A stretch of 64,000 bases of DNA from positions 687,322-751,321 of the forward strand of contig NZ_JBNAFY010000002.1 of the NCBI RefSeq assembly GCF_049800915.1. The letters run 5' to 3'. Position numbers and translations under genes: made by a program. The notes under the pieces were generated by a model that was given only the letters and a program-made list of their open reading frames with translations, was not told the origin of the DNA and ran no database searches. The first letter of the stretch is position 1. Each line of letters opens with the position of its first letter. The DNA is from Amaricoccus macauensis_A. GTDB lineage: Bacteria > Pseudomonadota > Alphaproteobacteria > Rhodobacterales > Rhodobacteraceae. Of the stretch, positions 40,634 through 49,448 are shown piece by piece.

Positions 40634-43617
40634 GGTTCTTTGTCTTGAGGGTCATCTCCGTCCGACCATTCTCCCTTACGGGAGAGATGATCGAATTCGC
40701 TCTCATAGGTGAGACGCTCCGGGCGCAGGCGTGCGGTGTAGCCGACCTCAGGGGTCTGGTACGCGGAGATCAGTTCTGACAGGCGTTGCCAGGTCTGCGC
40801 GACGCTCTCTGGTTCGGTGGAGATCTCAGCCGTCTTTCGGGAATTCAGGCCAATCAGTTGCAGGCGTTCCGGTTTCGAGGGCGAAAGACCATCAAAACCG
40901 CCGATGGATGCAATTGCACCTTCCAAGGGCAATTGCAGATGAAAGGTTGCAATCTGCTTCTGAGAAGGTATCGAACCCGATTTGTAGTCGTAGATCGCAC
41001 AGCCTCCGCTTGGGAGGATATCAACCCGGTCTGCCTTTGCCGTGACGGTGAAGGGAAGCGGCGTGCTTTCAAGCTTACGCATACCCCGGATTTCCAAGGC
41101 TGCGGGCTCGGCGAAGTCACGTCGTCGGGCTTCCTCCTCTATGAACCACTTGGCGGATTTGGCCATCCGTGCCTTCCAGATGGCACGGATCGCGGGCCAT
41201 GGAGCTGCCTCAGCAAGAGCGTCTTCGGCACAGGCGAGAAAGATCTCCAGTGCATCTTGGGGAAGTTCATCCTGAGTGCGCTCGATAAAAGACTGGAGCG
41301 CCGCGTGGACCGCACTGCCTCTTGAGAGCGCATCCGGGGAGCAGCCCGGCGGATCAAGCTGTCTGAGGTTCAAGACCTTGCGAGCGTAAATTGCATAGGG
41401 ATCGCGGACGAGGCTCTCGAGTTGGGTCACTGACAACTCGCAAGGCCGGGCGTGCAAGGGAGGACGTGGACAGGGCCGGCGCGCGGGCGCGATAGTCGTT
41501 GCGGGAAGGTCGATCCGAGAGGCTTCAGCAAGAAGTGTACTGCCGCGTGCTTTTGCGGCATCTATCGCACGAGATCCCGTATCACCAAGGCCGCGGAGAA
41601 GGTTCTCGATTCTCAGAAGCCAGCGTGACGGTACAGTTGGAGCTTCGGCATCGCGCGCGGCGCGCACGAGGATCACTTCTTTCGCACCGATAGCCTGCTG
41701 GAAATCATGTGCAGCCAGACCGATCTGTAAATCTGGCAGAGAAAGGCCGATTTCCCGCCTTATGGTTCGGCTCAGCCATGGGTCGGCGCCGGGTTGGCTT
41801 GGCCAGATTCCTTCATTGAGCCCGCCCAGTATGACGAGGTCGGCCGACTGCACGCGAGCTTCAAGCGTGCCCCAGATCGATATGCTTTCATTCGTCACCA
41901 CAGCTTCTTCGGGTACATCCTGGCGCGACATCTGTGACGCAAGGAGCGCTCGGTACTCTGATGGTTTGACGACGCCATAGTCGATGGTCTCTTGGGCAAT
42001 TTCCTCTACGAGAGAAAGGCAGGCTTGCCCCGCGTCCTTCTGCCAAAGCCCATGAGCCTCGCTCATCTCAGGTCCGCCTGCCAAAGCCTCTGCGGTTCTA
42101 CGGTGGATGATGGCAAACACTCTGAGCGGCGCTTCGGGGAGGAACTCCATTGGGTGCAAACAGTTTTTTAGCCAAGCAACCCATGTTGGAGCATCTGAAT
42201 GTTCAACTGATTTGGCCGCGAGATCTTTTGACCATTTTGCGAAGCCATCCCAATCCGCATAGGGTGCGCCGCCTCTTAGACAGCTCGTTTCAAGCCGGAT
42301 GACGAGATCCATGTGGCGCCGGCGCCCTCCCGGTACCGAACAGACGAGTGGATGTTTCAATAGGCAAAGCAAAGCCTCGGCTGAGAGAGGCCCGTGAATA
42401 CCATCGGCAACAAGGCGAAGGAAGACGCCGGGAGGGGTGAGCGCTAGGGGGCGTCCTGCACTGTCATCCGGTATGAGGCGCCACCGATCGAGCTCCGAAC
42501 CGACGCGGCGCGCGAGCGAACGGTCGGGGGTTATCAGCGCGGCTCGCGTGTTTTCTTCCGCCGCACGGCGAAGTGCGTAGGCCACTACGCGTGCCTCGGA
42601 GCGGGGATCCGGCGCGTCGATCCAGGTCAGGCCTTCACAAGCTGTTTCAAGTGTGGGCTTCAAACGGCCGCCCTCGGATCGCCATTGATCCGTGACCGGG
42701 GCAGGGCGCAATGCCAGCGAAATCAGGTTATTGCGCTCTCTAGACGGAATATCACCGTCAATCCATGGGTGAACGGAGTTCGGCGCAAGGCCTAGTTCAT
42801 GGAGAATTTGCGCCAAAGCGCCTTGCGGATGATCTCCGTGTGTTTCCTCGCCTCGCTGCAATCTTTGCCAAACTGATTCCGGCAGATCGAAATCAAAACC
42901 AGGCAGGATAAGCGCTCCCTGAGGCTGTCGGGCGACAAGTTTCATGAAGGCTCGGGTTCCGGCACGTGAACCCGTGGACCCGGCTACAAGCAACGGGTCG
43001 CGCGGTGCGCAGTTCGACCAACTCTCTTCCAACTTCAGTGTCACTGCACGCAAGCGTGCCTGGCCGTCTCCAGAGGCAAGATGCTCGCCGAATTCATTCA
43101 GAATGCCAAGGAACCGCAAGCTGCGCTGCCAGTGCAACGCGTGCTCGCCGGGATCAACGGTTTCAAAAATCTCTGGCTTAAGGCCTGCGGCTCCCAGTTC
43201 GTCCAGAAGTTCGCTTAGGCTATCGGCCAGATCGAACGCCGCGGTGTCGGCAGCAAGGCCAGGTTGAGCCGAGATGAGCGCGCCGACAAGGCGGGAAAGA
43301 TCGAGCTTGCGGCGCAAGGTCGGGATCAGTTCCGGAAGGCCAGAAGCATAGACCGGATCGCGGGACAGATCTGAAATGACGTGAAGTCGTGGGAGCAGTC
43401 GCGCAGATCCACCCGAAAGTGCATTTCTCAATCCACGTTCTGCCCGGCGTGAATTGACCCAAATCGTGACACGCGCCATAGCCTCGGGAGGGTAGGAGGC
43501 GAGCCGATCATCCAGTCCTGCAACAAGGCAGCGCAGAAAATCGGCTCCAGGTGCAAGTCCGAATACGCGCGCCCCAGCAGTGGGCGGGAAAACCTCGAGG
43601 TTTGGTGTGGGGGTCAT
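40630..43617 (-). CDS. addB: Double-strand break repair protein AddB
   Basis: 995 residues. Partner of AddA with its own nuclease and, in AddAB, the recombination-hotspot reading function. The N-terminal inactivated helicase-like region (GLAPGADFLRCLVAGLDDRL) lacks a good Walker A, which is normal for alphaproteobacterial AddB. Later segments VILGGLNEGIWPSQPGADPW and LSVTQLESLVRDPYAIYARK are the AddB/RexB signatures, and CAIYDYKSGSIPSQKQ gives the RecB-family nuclease Asp and Lys near residue 890. It overlaps murU and addA by four bases each (ATGA), so the operon is translationally coupled. Confidence 0.94.
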   Translation of the reverse strand: MTPTPNLEVFPPTAGARVFGLAPGADFLRCLVAGLDDRLASYPPEAMARVTIWVNSRRAERGLRNALSGGSARLLPRLHVISDLSRDPVYASGLPELIPTLRRKLDLSRLVGALISAQPGLAADTAAFDLADSLSELLDELGAAGLKPEIFETVDPGEHALHWQRSLRFLGILNEFGEHLASGDGQARLRAVTLKLEESWSNCAPRDPLLVAGSTGSRAGTRAFMKLVARQPQGALILPGFDFDLPESVWQRLQRGEETHGDHPQGALAQILHELGLAPNSVHPWIDGDIPSRERNNLISLALRPAPVTDQWRSEGGRLKPTLETACEGLTWIDAPDPRSEARVVAYALRRAAEENTRAALITPDRSLARRVGSELDRWRLIPDDSAGRPLALTPPGVFLRLVADGIHGPLSAEALLCLLKHPLVCSVPGGRRRHMDLVIRLETSCLRGGAPYADWDGFAKWSKDLAAKSVEHSDAPTWVAWLKNCLHPMEFLPEAPLRVFAIIHRRTAEALAGGPEMSEAHGLWQKDAGQACLSLVEEIAQETIDYGVVKPSEYRALLASQMSRQDVPEEAVVTNESISIWGTLEARVQSADLVILGGLNEGIWPSQPGADPWLSRTIRREIGLSLPDLQIGLAAHDFQQAIGAKEVILVRAARDAEAPTVPSRWLLRIENLLRGLGDTGSRAIDAAKARGSTLLAEASRIDLPATTIAPARRPCPRPPLHARPCELSVTQLESLVRDPYAIYARKVLNLRQLDPPGCSPDALSRGSAVHAALQSFIERTQDELPQDALEIFLACAEDALAEAAPWPAIRAIWKARMAKSAKWFIEEEARRRDFAEPAALEIRGMRKLESTPLPFTVTAKADRVDILPSGGCAIYDYKSGSIPSQKQIATFHLQLPLEGAIASIGGFDGLSPSKPERLQLIGLNSRKTAEISTEPESVAQTWQRLSELISAYQTPEVGYTARLRPERLTYESEFDHLSRKGEWSDGDDPQDKEP

Positions 43618-44309
43618 CGCACCGCTTCAGCTTCGGCCAGCGCGATCCCTTCCGGCCGCCCAACATCAATCCAGGTGCCATCAAAAACGGCACCTGACAC
43701 ACGTCCCCTGGCAAGCATCTGATCCCAAACCGTGTTAAGCGAGAAGGAACGCGGAGGGAGTTCCTGCAAGATGTCGAGTTTGAGGATCTGGCAACCAGAA
43801 TAGACAAATGGGGCAAAGGCAGCGTCGCCACGGCGAGATACTCGATCAAAAGGATCAAGAAAGAAATCGCCTCTTCCCGCGTGACCTACGGCCTTGCCGC
43901 GCGGAACAAGGCAAAGAAGGGCATCCATCCGGCGGGCATCCCAAGCCTCCGCGAGCTTCCGCATGGGATTTTCGCCGTTCCAGACCATATCGGCATTCAG
44001 CGTGTAAGCGACTTGCGTGTCGAGGAGAGGCAGGGCTTTCGTGAGTCCGCCTCCGGTTTCCAGCAGCTCGGGCTCGTGTGAGATCAGGCATTCCGGCGCG
44101 TGCGCCTCGAGCCAGGCGTGCATTTGCGCCGCATGAGCATGGGTATTAACGACAATGCGATCGACGTCGGCACCTCGAGCGATATTCAGTGCGTGCGCAA
44201 TCAACGGCTTCCCGGCAACTTCGATCAGAGGTTTGGGCCGAGAACGTGTCAGTTCCCCCATCCGTGTTCCGAGCCCCGCCGCGAAGATCATAGTGGCGAT
44301 GGGTTTCAT
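43614..44309 (-). CDS. murU: N-acetylmuramate-1-phosphate uridylyltransferase-like nucleotidyltransferase
   Basis: 231 residues. Adds UMP to MurNAc-1-phosphate in the cell-wall recycling route that bypasses MurA (and fosfomycin). NTP-transferase features: MIFAAGLGTRMGELTRSRPK at the N-terminus, KPLIEVAGKPLIAHAL, a metal-binding LNADMVW and the C-terminal GTWIDVGRPEGIALA. The partner kinase AmgK is immediately upstream with a four-base overlap. Sugar-nucleotide pyrophosphorylases of other kinds share the fold, so the substrate is inferred from the amgK linkage, which is the established pair in Pseudomonas and alphaproteobacteria. Confidence 0.87.
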   Translation of the reverse strand: MKPIATMIFAAGLGTRMGELTRSRPKPLIEVAGKPLIAHALNIARGADVDRIVVNTHAHAAQMHAWLEAHAPECLISHEPELLETGGGLTKALPLLDTQVAYTLNADMVWNGENPMRKLAEAWDARRMDALLCLVPRGKAVGHAGRGDFFLDPFDRVSRRGDAAFAPFVYSGCQILKLDILQELPPRSFSLNTVWDQMLARGRVSGAVFDGTWIDVGRPEGIALAEAEAVR

Positions 44310-45316
44310 GGCTGGCTTTCCGCAAGTCTAGAAATGAGCTTGGCTTCTGGGGGCGGAAGTATCTGCACTACAGTATTGCGCAAGGTATCAAGGCCGGGGT
44401 GGCTCAGGTCGGACTGAAGGTAGCGCCACACCCTAGGAAGATAGCTGAGATAGCGCGGCTTGCCGTCTCGTTTGCTGAGGCGTGCAAACAGCCCGAGTAT
44501 CTTCAGATTGCGTTGGGCAGACAGCAGGTGTGCAGCATAGTCAAAGCAGTCCGGATCAAGATCGGTTTGCGCAAGATAGCGTCGTGTCATGGTGGCCCAT
44601 AGCTGCGGCGCGACCTCTCGGCGGGCGTCTTCAAGCAATGACACCACGTCATAGGCCGGATGGCCGGACAGCATATCCTGATAGTCGAGGAGGCCAACGC
44701 GCTTACGCCCCGTGCGATGTGGAAGCCATACAAGGTTTTCGGAGTGATAGTCGCGATAGACAGCAACGCTCTCCTCGAAAGAAAGCTGATTGATCGCATC
44801 GGTAAGGCTGATTTCAAAAAATTCGACCAGTTCGGCTGATGCAGGTTCCGGGAGATACCATTCTAGCGGTAGCTTTGCTTCGCGTAGCAGTGTTCTCAGG
44901 TCATAAGGTGGCGCAGACCAGCCTGCTGCAGATCTGGTTGGCAGGAGCGAATGCAGTTCCGCGAGGACGTCAATTGCAGCTTCGTACAGAGGTGTTTCAA
45001 GTGCCGGGTCATTTTCGCACAGTCGAAATATAAGATCGTCGCCAAGATCCTCGAGAAGGCAAAGCCCGCGTTCGTTGTCGACGGCCAGAATCTCGGGAGC
45101 ACTGAAGCCGTTCCTTCTAAGCAAGTCGGTGACCGTAAGAAAACTTCTCAGCATGTCCGAATTGCCGTTGGGCAACATCATGAGAATTGCATCATGTTTC
45201 GGACCCCTCAAGCGTTCGTATCTGCGGGCGGAGGCATCACCGCTCAGAGGAAATCGGGTTGTGGCTTGCCAACCATAAGCGCTAAGGAAATCATCTACCG
45301 GGCTGTCCGACCTCAC
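44306..45316 (-). CDS. amgK: Anomeric MurNAc/GlcNAc kinase (AmgK-like)
   Basis: 336 residues, aminoglycoside phosphotransferase fold. Features: FPLSGDASARRYERL (nucleotide loop), AILMMLPNG (ATP-site strand), GLCLLEDLGDDLI (hinge), AVYRDYHSENLVWL with the catalytic Asp and following Asn (HxDxxxxN type, here YRDYHSEN), and VGLLDYQDMLSGHPAYDVVSLL with the metal-binding Asp. It phosphorylates MurNAc at C1 for MurU. The usual His of the catalytic loop is a Tyr-Arg here, as in AmgK proteins. Lies between tsaE and murU with ATGA-type overlaps on both sides. Confidence 0.88.
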   Translation of the reverse strand: MRSDSPVDDFLSAYGWQATTRFPLSGDASARRYERLRGPKHDAILMMLPNGNSDMLRSFLTVTDLLRRNGFSAPEILAVDNERGLCLLEDLGDDLIFRLCENDPALETPLYEAAIDVLAELHSLLPTRSAAGWSAPPYDLRTLLREAKLPLEWYLPEPASAELVEFFEISLTDAINQLSFEESVAVYRDYHSENLVWLPHRTGRKRVGLLDYQDMLSGHPAYDVVSLLEDARREVAPQLWATMTRRYLAQTDLDPDCFDYAAHLLSAQRNLKILGLFARLSKRDGKPRYLSYLPRVWRYLQSDLSHPGLDTLRNTVVQILPPPEAKLISRLAESQP

Positions 45317-45801
45317 TCTTGACCCTCCATCCGGTCAACAATCTCGTCTAGCCAATCCCAGTCATTTCCCAGCGCCGATAGACGAATGCGCCGACTGCTT
45401 TCAGTATTGCTGTCAAAATCCAGTTCAATCCGCAGCATACGCCTCGGAGCATCGTTGCCCAGCCTGTCAATCCATTCAACCAAAACGATACTGGATTCGA
45501 ACGCCTCTTCGATGCCCAACTCGATGATCTCGCCAGCGTCCGCCAACCTGTAGAGGTCCACATGCCACAACTCTGCGTTCTCGAGGTCATAAGTTTGGAC
45601 AAGGGTAAAACTTGGCGAGGGAATGTCGTCCTCGAGCCCTAGTGCGGCAAGCCTCGCCGAGATCAAAGCGCGGGCGAAATGACTCTTTCCGGCGCCCAGA
45701 TCCCCGACAAGGCCGACGACATCTCGAGGCATGAGATGAGGCGCGATCGAGGCTGCGAGCGCTGCAGTCCGTTCCGGGCTGTCGGTGGTAATCTCACGCA
45801 T
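45313..45801 (-). CDS. tsaE: tRNA threonylcarbamoyladenosine biosynthesis protein TsaE
   Basis: ATPase that drives the TsaBDE complex in making t6A at position 37 of ANN-decoding tRNAs. 162 residues from ATG 45801, the family length. VVGLVGDLGAGKSHFARALI is the P-loop with unusual second Gly context but intact GKS; IPSPSFTLVQTYD is the TsaE hallmark; ELWHVDLYRLAD follows; IVLVEWIDRLGN holds the catalytic Glu. The frame is open up to 45927, but that extension would overlap the upstream gene and has no family counterpart; a GGAG site is nine bases before 45801. First gene of the tsaE-amgK-murU-addB-addA block. Confidence 0.92.
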   Translation of the reverse strand: MREITTDSPERTAALAASIAPHLMPRDVVGLVGDLGAGKSHFARALISARLAALGLEDDIPSPSFTLVQTYDLENAELWHVDLYRLADAGEIIELGIEEAFESSIVLVEWIDRLGNDAPRRMLRIELDFDSNTESSRRIRLSALGNDWDWLDEIVDRMEGQE

Positions 45802-45892
45802 GAATTCTGGCTCCAGAGCCTGAGGGCGGAGCTCGTTTGTAGACGGTAGAACACCGGGATCAAGGCTTGATCCCTCGCGTGTAGTGAATCTC

Positions 45893-48127
45893 TCAAGCGC
45901 TGGCCGCGCGTCCATCGGGCAATGCACGCTGAGCGTTGCCAGTTGACAGATTGCGTGGCAGCGAAGCGTTCAATACCAAGGTGTCAGAAGTGCAAGTCAC
46001 TTCAATTTCGCCTCCACCGGCGCTGACAATTCGCCGGGCAATCGCAACGCTCTGGCTTTCCTTGTGCAGTTGGGGATTGGCCGCCCTGGCCAGAACAACT
46101 AGCACGTCCTCTTGCTCGCCGGTCTCGAGCGAAATGCGAATTGCGGAACCTGCATTTGCTTGATCCGCAACAGCTAGTCCAAGGGCCATCGCGGTCGAAC
46201 GCATGCGTGCATTCCAGTTCTTGGCTTTCTCGGGCGCGTCGAGGTGCAGGCCGCGCTCCTCAAGTGCAGCTGCCAGAGCCGGCAGGGCAGTTTTTCCGAC
46301 CCGCTTCGAATTGCGGGCAAGCTCACGAAACTCCTCGGATCGATTGATTCCGTCTTTCAAGACCTGCAGTGCCGCATTCAGATCCTTGAGGATATGCTCC
46401 TCTGCATTCTCTGGAATTGCCGAAAGCACCTGCTTGACGGCGGTTTCAGCAGGAACCCTTATTTGCTCCAGTGCGAACTCTGTCAGCACATCTTTTCCGG
46501 GATCGAAGTGTAGCGAATCGGCGTAATCAATTGCCGTTAGGTCTCGAAAGACGACGAGTGCTGACGCATCGGGCAGGGGGGCGACCAGAATTTGGAGGCT
46601 GCGGCCATCGAGCGCTTCAACTGTGTTGCTCCAAGTGGTGCGAGCTTCCTCTGCCGTGGCAAATTCCGCAAGCTGTGCCCAGACAGGACTGGCAGCACAA
46701 CGCTCTGCCCAGAGTTTGGAGAGATCGCTGATGGTGGGACCTTCCAGGCTTTCCATCGGATCAATCTGCCAAAGTGCCTCGAACGCGGAGTTCACAAAAA
46801 CGAGCGAACCAGACGCATTGAACACCGCTACAGCCTCGTTGAGCTTGTCGAGTGTCGCTTGGCTCAGTTCAAGTTCGGAGCGATACTTGCGCTCCAAGGT
46901 AATGTTTGCTGAAATATCTTCAAAGAGAAAGGCGAGGGCGCCCTGTGGGTGCGGGCGACCGGTCACTCGGAAGACTTTACCGGATGGAAGTACCCAGTTT
47001 TCCTGATACGTACCGTGGCGCGCACCTTCCTCAAGCTCGCTCAGCTTACGCCTCCATCCGGCAAAATCTTTCTGGTCGGGCATTTGTCTGGTTTCGCGGA
47101 GGCGTTCCAAGAAATCGCGCAACGAGGGTCGGCCCGCCAGCCATACGGCATCGATCTTCACGAGTTCAGTTAGCGCAGGGTTGAAGAGACCGAGCCGCCG
47201 GTTCTTGTCAAAGACGGCCAACCCGATGGGAAGATGGGCAAACGTTTCGGTCAGTGTTTCAACAAAGCGGCGGAGAGAGGCTTCTGCGGCGACCAGTTCA
47301 TTTGTCTCGATGGCATATCCGAGCTTGCTACCATTTGGGCCCGCGATTTCTTGGACTTCGAACCACTGAGGTTCGCTATCTGCAGGAGGGGCTACGAGTT
47401 TTCGCGCGCGCGTCTCGGAGCCACGTGCGGTCAGTGGCACGGTTTCCATGACATGCCCGAAGGCATTCGCTATCCGGTGATCGGGCAATCCTTCGGTCGC
47501 CGGATTGAAACGTTCGCGGTAAGGGGTATTTGCCCAAGTGATCTGGTTGTCTGGCGTCTGTATCCACGCGAGAACGGGGGCGCTGTTGATGATGGCGCGA
47601 AGGAACCCTATTTCGCGCGTGGCGGTCTTGAGCTTGTCCTCGGCATGCTGGAGCGCGCGAGCTTCTTCGCTTGCCGGGCGGATCGATAGGACGGCCGAAC
47701 TTCCTCGCGGTTCTCCCAGGATCTCGATTGCCGATCCGTCTCCCCTTGGGCAGTGATGACGGAAGGCGATTCCATCGACCACAAGTGCGTCTAGATCTTG
47801 CTGGATGCTCGGGCAATCGTTGAGGAGGTAGTGCTTGAGCAGCACAAGCTTTGAGCGACTGCTGCCCAGGTCTTCCAGTAGCGCGCGGGCGGGTGCAGAC
47901 ATTGCCCTGACGCTTCCCCCGTTGATTAGGAACTCACATGTTTGCTGGGTGCCCTCGTCGCTTAAAGAGCGAGTTTCCCGCGATCCAGAGCGAGCTCTCG
48001 GTAGAAAGCCTGCGATCAACGTAATCGTGGCGACGGAACTGATGAGCGCTGCCAATAGAGTTTCTGGGGGTTGGCTCAACTCGGCAAACGAAGAGATACC
48101 GCTGAGAAAATTCCTGATCAGTTCCAT
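45893..48127 (-). CDS. PAS-domain protein with degenerate histidine-kinase core (DivL-like pseudokinase)
   Basis: 744 residues from ATG 48127 (AAGGTG site eight bases upstream; a TTG at 48157 is less likely). One membrane segment near residues 25-43, then at least three PAS-like folds: about 175-270 (FLRAIINSAPVLAWIQTPDN), 290-420 (LTETFAHLPIGLAVFDKNRR) and 430-530 (ATLDKLNEAVAVFNASG). Where a kinase H box should read SHEIRTPL the sequence reads LEQIRVPA, so Glu554 replaces the His. The terminal domain keeps the shape (IARRIVSAGGGEIEV near the end) but has no N box, DxGxG or GxGLGL motifs. So neither phosphorylation nor ATP binding is expected. Caulobacter DivL, another PAS pseudokinase, is the nearest analogue I know. 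It lies 91 bp upstream of tsaE. Confidence 0.8.
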   Translation of the reverse strand: MELIRNFLSGISSFAELSQPPETLLAALISSVATITLIAGFLPRARSGSRETRSLSDEGTQQTCEFLINGGSVRAMSAPARALLEDLGSSRSKLVLLKHYLLNDCPSIQQDLDALVVDGIAFRHHCPRGDGSAIEILGEPRGSSAVLSIRPASEEARALQHAEDKLKTATREIGFLRAIINSAPVLAWIQTPDNQITWANTPYRERFNPATEGLPDHRIANAFGHVMETVPLTARGSETRARKLVAPPADSEPQWFEVQEIAGPNGSKLGYAIETNELVAAEASLRRFVETLTETFAHLPIGLAVFDKNRRLGLFNPALTELVKIDAVWLAGRPSLRDFLERLRETRQMPDQKDFAGWRRKLSELEEGARHGTYQENWVLPSGKVFRVTGRPHPQGALAFLFEDISANITLERKYRSELELSQATLDKLNEAVAVFNASGSLVFVNSAFEALWQIDPMESLEGPTISDLSKLWAERCAASPVWAQLAEFATAEEARTTWSNTVEALDGRSLQILVAPLPDASALVVFRDLTAIDYADSLHFDPGKDVLTEFALEQIRVPAETAVKQVLSAIPENAEEHILKDLNAALQVLKDGINRSEEFRELARNSKRVGKTALPALAAALEERGLHLDAPEKAKNWNARMRSTAMALGLAVADQANAGSAIRISLETGEQEDVLVVLARAANPQLHKESQSVAIARRIVSAGGGEIEVTCTSDTLVLNASLPRNLSTGNAQRALPDGRAASA

Positions 48128-48457
48128 GCAAGACGCACCTTTTGTGAGCGTCTCCAATTTCGATTCATTTCCTTTAAATAAGGCTTAAGCTAAGCGGGTG
48201 AATGGTGACCGCCGCGCCTGCCAGACGTCAGATTTCTCTTGCGTTTTGCTATGAAGAGCGGTGCGAGCAAGCCTGAGTGACGCCCTATCCAACTCAACGT
48301 AACGTTGACGAGGAGTCCGGACGAGTTCTTCCGCTATCTTAAACGGTGTAAGTAGTCCGCGAGGCCGTGAGGTGAAATTGACGCCGGCAGTGAAAAAGGA
48401 GAAGCTGGTCAAGTAGAGTTACACTGCTTCACCTCATAGTCTGCGATACCACCTGAA
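48128..48457. other. Intergenic region between the PAS pseudokinase and the FkbM gene
   Basis: 330 bp with divergent promoters for both flanking genes presumably inside it. GC content falls toward the FkbM gene. Short open frames here are not protein-like. No strong hairpin. Confidence 0.5.
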
Positions 48458-49288
48458 ATGGCTTTGTCGTCATTTGACGTTGTCAGGCCTGATTATCATT
48501 CCTTCCCCAAGAAAAATACAATAGACATCACATATAATTTATGTCTAATACAACCTATGGTTGAATTGGCATCAAATATCATCCCGCTTTGTGAACGTAT
48601 AAAAACGCAGGGCGTATGGATCCCCTTTCAGGAGGGAATCATCTCCGCAAATATTCTGGACGCTATGCGTGCAGGGCGCTTTGAAGCGGAAGAGGCCAAA
48701 CACATTCCCGGAATTGTATTGGCCGGGGATCGGGTGCTCGAGGTGGGCGCAGGTGTTGGGTTGATCTCCACGTTGCTGGCGAGACAGCCTGAAGTGGAAG
48801 AGGTTATTGCAGTAGAAGCCAACCCGTTGCTCATGGACTTCATGGAGCGGGTTCACAGTGAGAACGGCGTTTCCAAGGTTCGGCGCGTAAATGCTGTTCT
48901 CACGAATGACGACATATCAAAGGTGAAATTCTATCTACGCGAGGATTTCTGGATGGGTTCGCTCCTGCCGGAACCCAACCCCTTTCATGCCACCGTTGAT
49001 GTTCCGACACTCGCCCTGAACGAGTTGTTGCGGACAGAGCGAATCAGTTTGATCGTCTGCGATATCGAAGGCGCGGAAGTGACGTTCTTCGAGAATGCCG
49101 ACCTTGCCGGCGTAAGCAGGATATTCATCGAACTCCATGATCACGTCACCGGGATGCTAGGTGTCGGGCGCCTTTTTTCGACCCTCGCCGAAAAGAACTT
49201 CGTCTACGACCCACGGCATTCGGAAGGCAGTGTCGTTCTTTTTCGAAAAATAGGACCAGACGATCTCTTTCGCTCCTACGCTGGATAG
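48458..49288 (+). CDS. FkbM family SAM-dependent methyltransferase
   Basis: 276 residues. Class I methyltransferase: motif I VLEVGAGVGLIS near residue 92, motif II EVIAVEANPLLMDFM, and LIVCDIEGAEVTFFENADL, the FkbM hallmark (DIEGAE). O-methylation of a sugar or lipid is typical of the family; the substrate is not deducible. The gene is markedly less GC-rich than the neighbours (for example around 48458-48600) and stands alone between a pseudokinase and the rimP operon, with no glycosyltransferase nearby, which suggests acquisition. ATG 48458 lacks a clear ribosome-binding site; the SAM domain begins about 80 residues in, so a later start is possible. Confidence 0.85.
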   Translation: MALSSFDVVRPDYHSFPKKNTIDITYNLCLIQPMVELASNIIPLCERIKTQGVWIPFQEGIISANILDAMRAGRFEAEEAKHIPGIVLAGDRVLEVGAGVGLISTLLARQPEVEEVIAVEANPLLMDFMERVHSENGVSKVRRVNAVLTNDDISKVKFYLREDFWMGSLLPEPNPFHATVDVPTLALNELLRTERISLIVCDIEGAEVTFFENADLAGVSRIFIELHDHVTGMLGVGRLFSTLAEKNFVYDPRHSEGSVVLFRKIGPDDLFRSYAG

Positions 49289-49326
49289 GTGAAAGACGGT
49301 AGGTTGGCAGGCTGTCAAGATTGAGC

Positions 49327-49355
49327 TTGCATCCGCCGTTGCGCTTGCCTATATC
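49327..49355 (+). promoter_or_regulatory. Candidate sigma-70 promoter of the rimP-nusA-infB operon
   Basis: TTGCAT (49327-49332), a 17-bp spacer, then TATATC (49350-49355). Transcription would start near 49362 and read the terminator-like hairpin at 49411 before rimP. Confidence 0.5.
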
Positions 49356-49410
49356 CGCTTCCACAGCGGAGGGCTAAGGGTAACTTGGTCCACCCACGGG
49401 ATCTTATGAA

Positions 49411-49433
49411 CGGGCCGCTGGCCCGTTTTTTTT
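49411..49433 (+). terminator. Intrinsic terminator / attenuator in the rimP leader
   Basis: CGGGCC (49411-49416), loop GCT, GGCCCG (49420-49425), then eight T (49426-49433). It ends six bases before the rimP ribosome-binding site (GGAG at 49439). CAGCGG at 49364-49369 could pair with CCGCTG at 49415-49420 and disrupt the stem. Confidence 0.75.
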
Positions 49434-49448
49434 GTTGTGGAGATGTTC

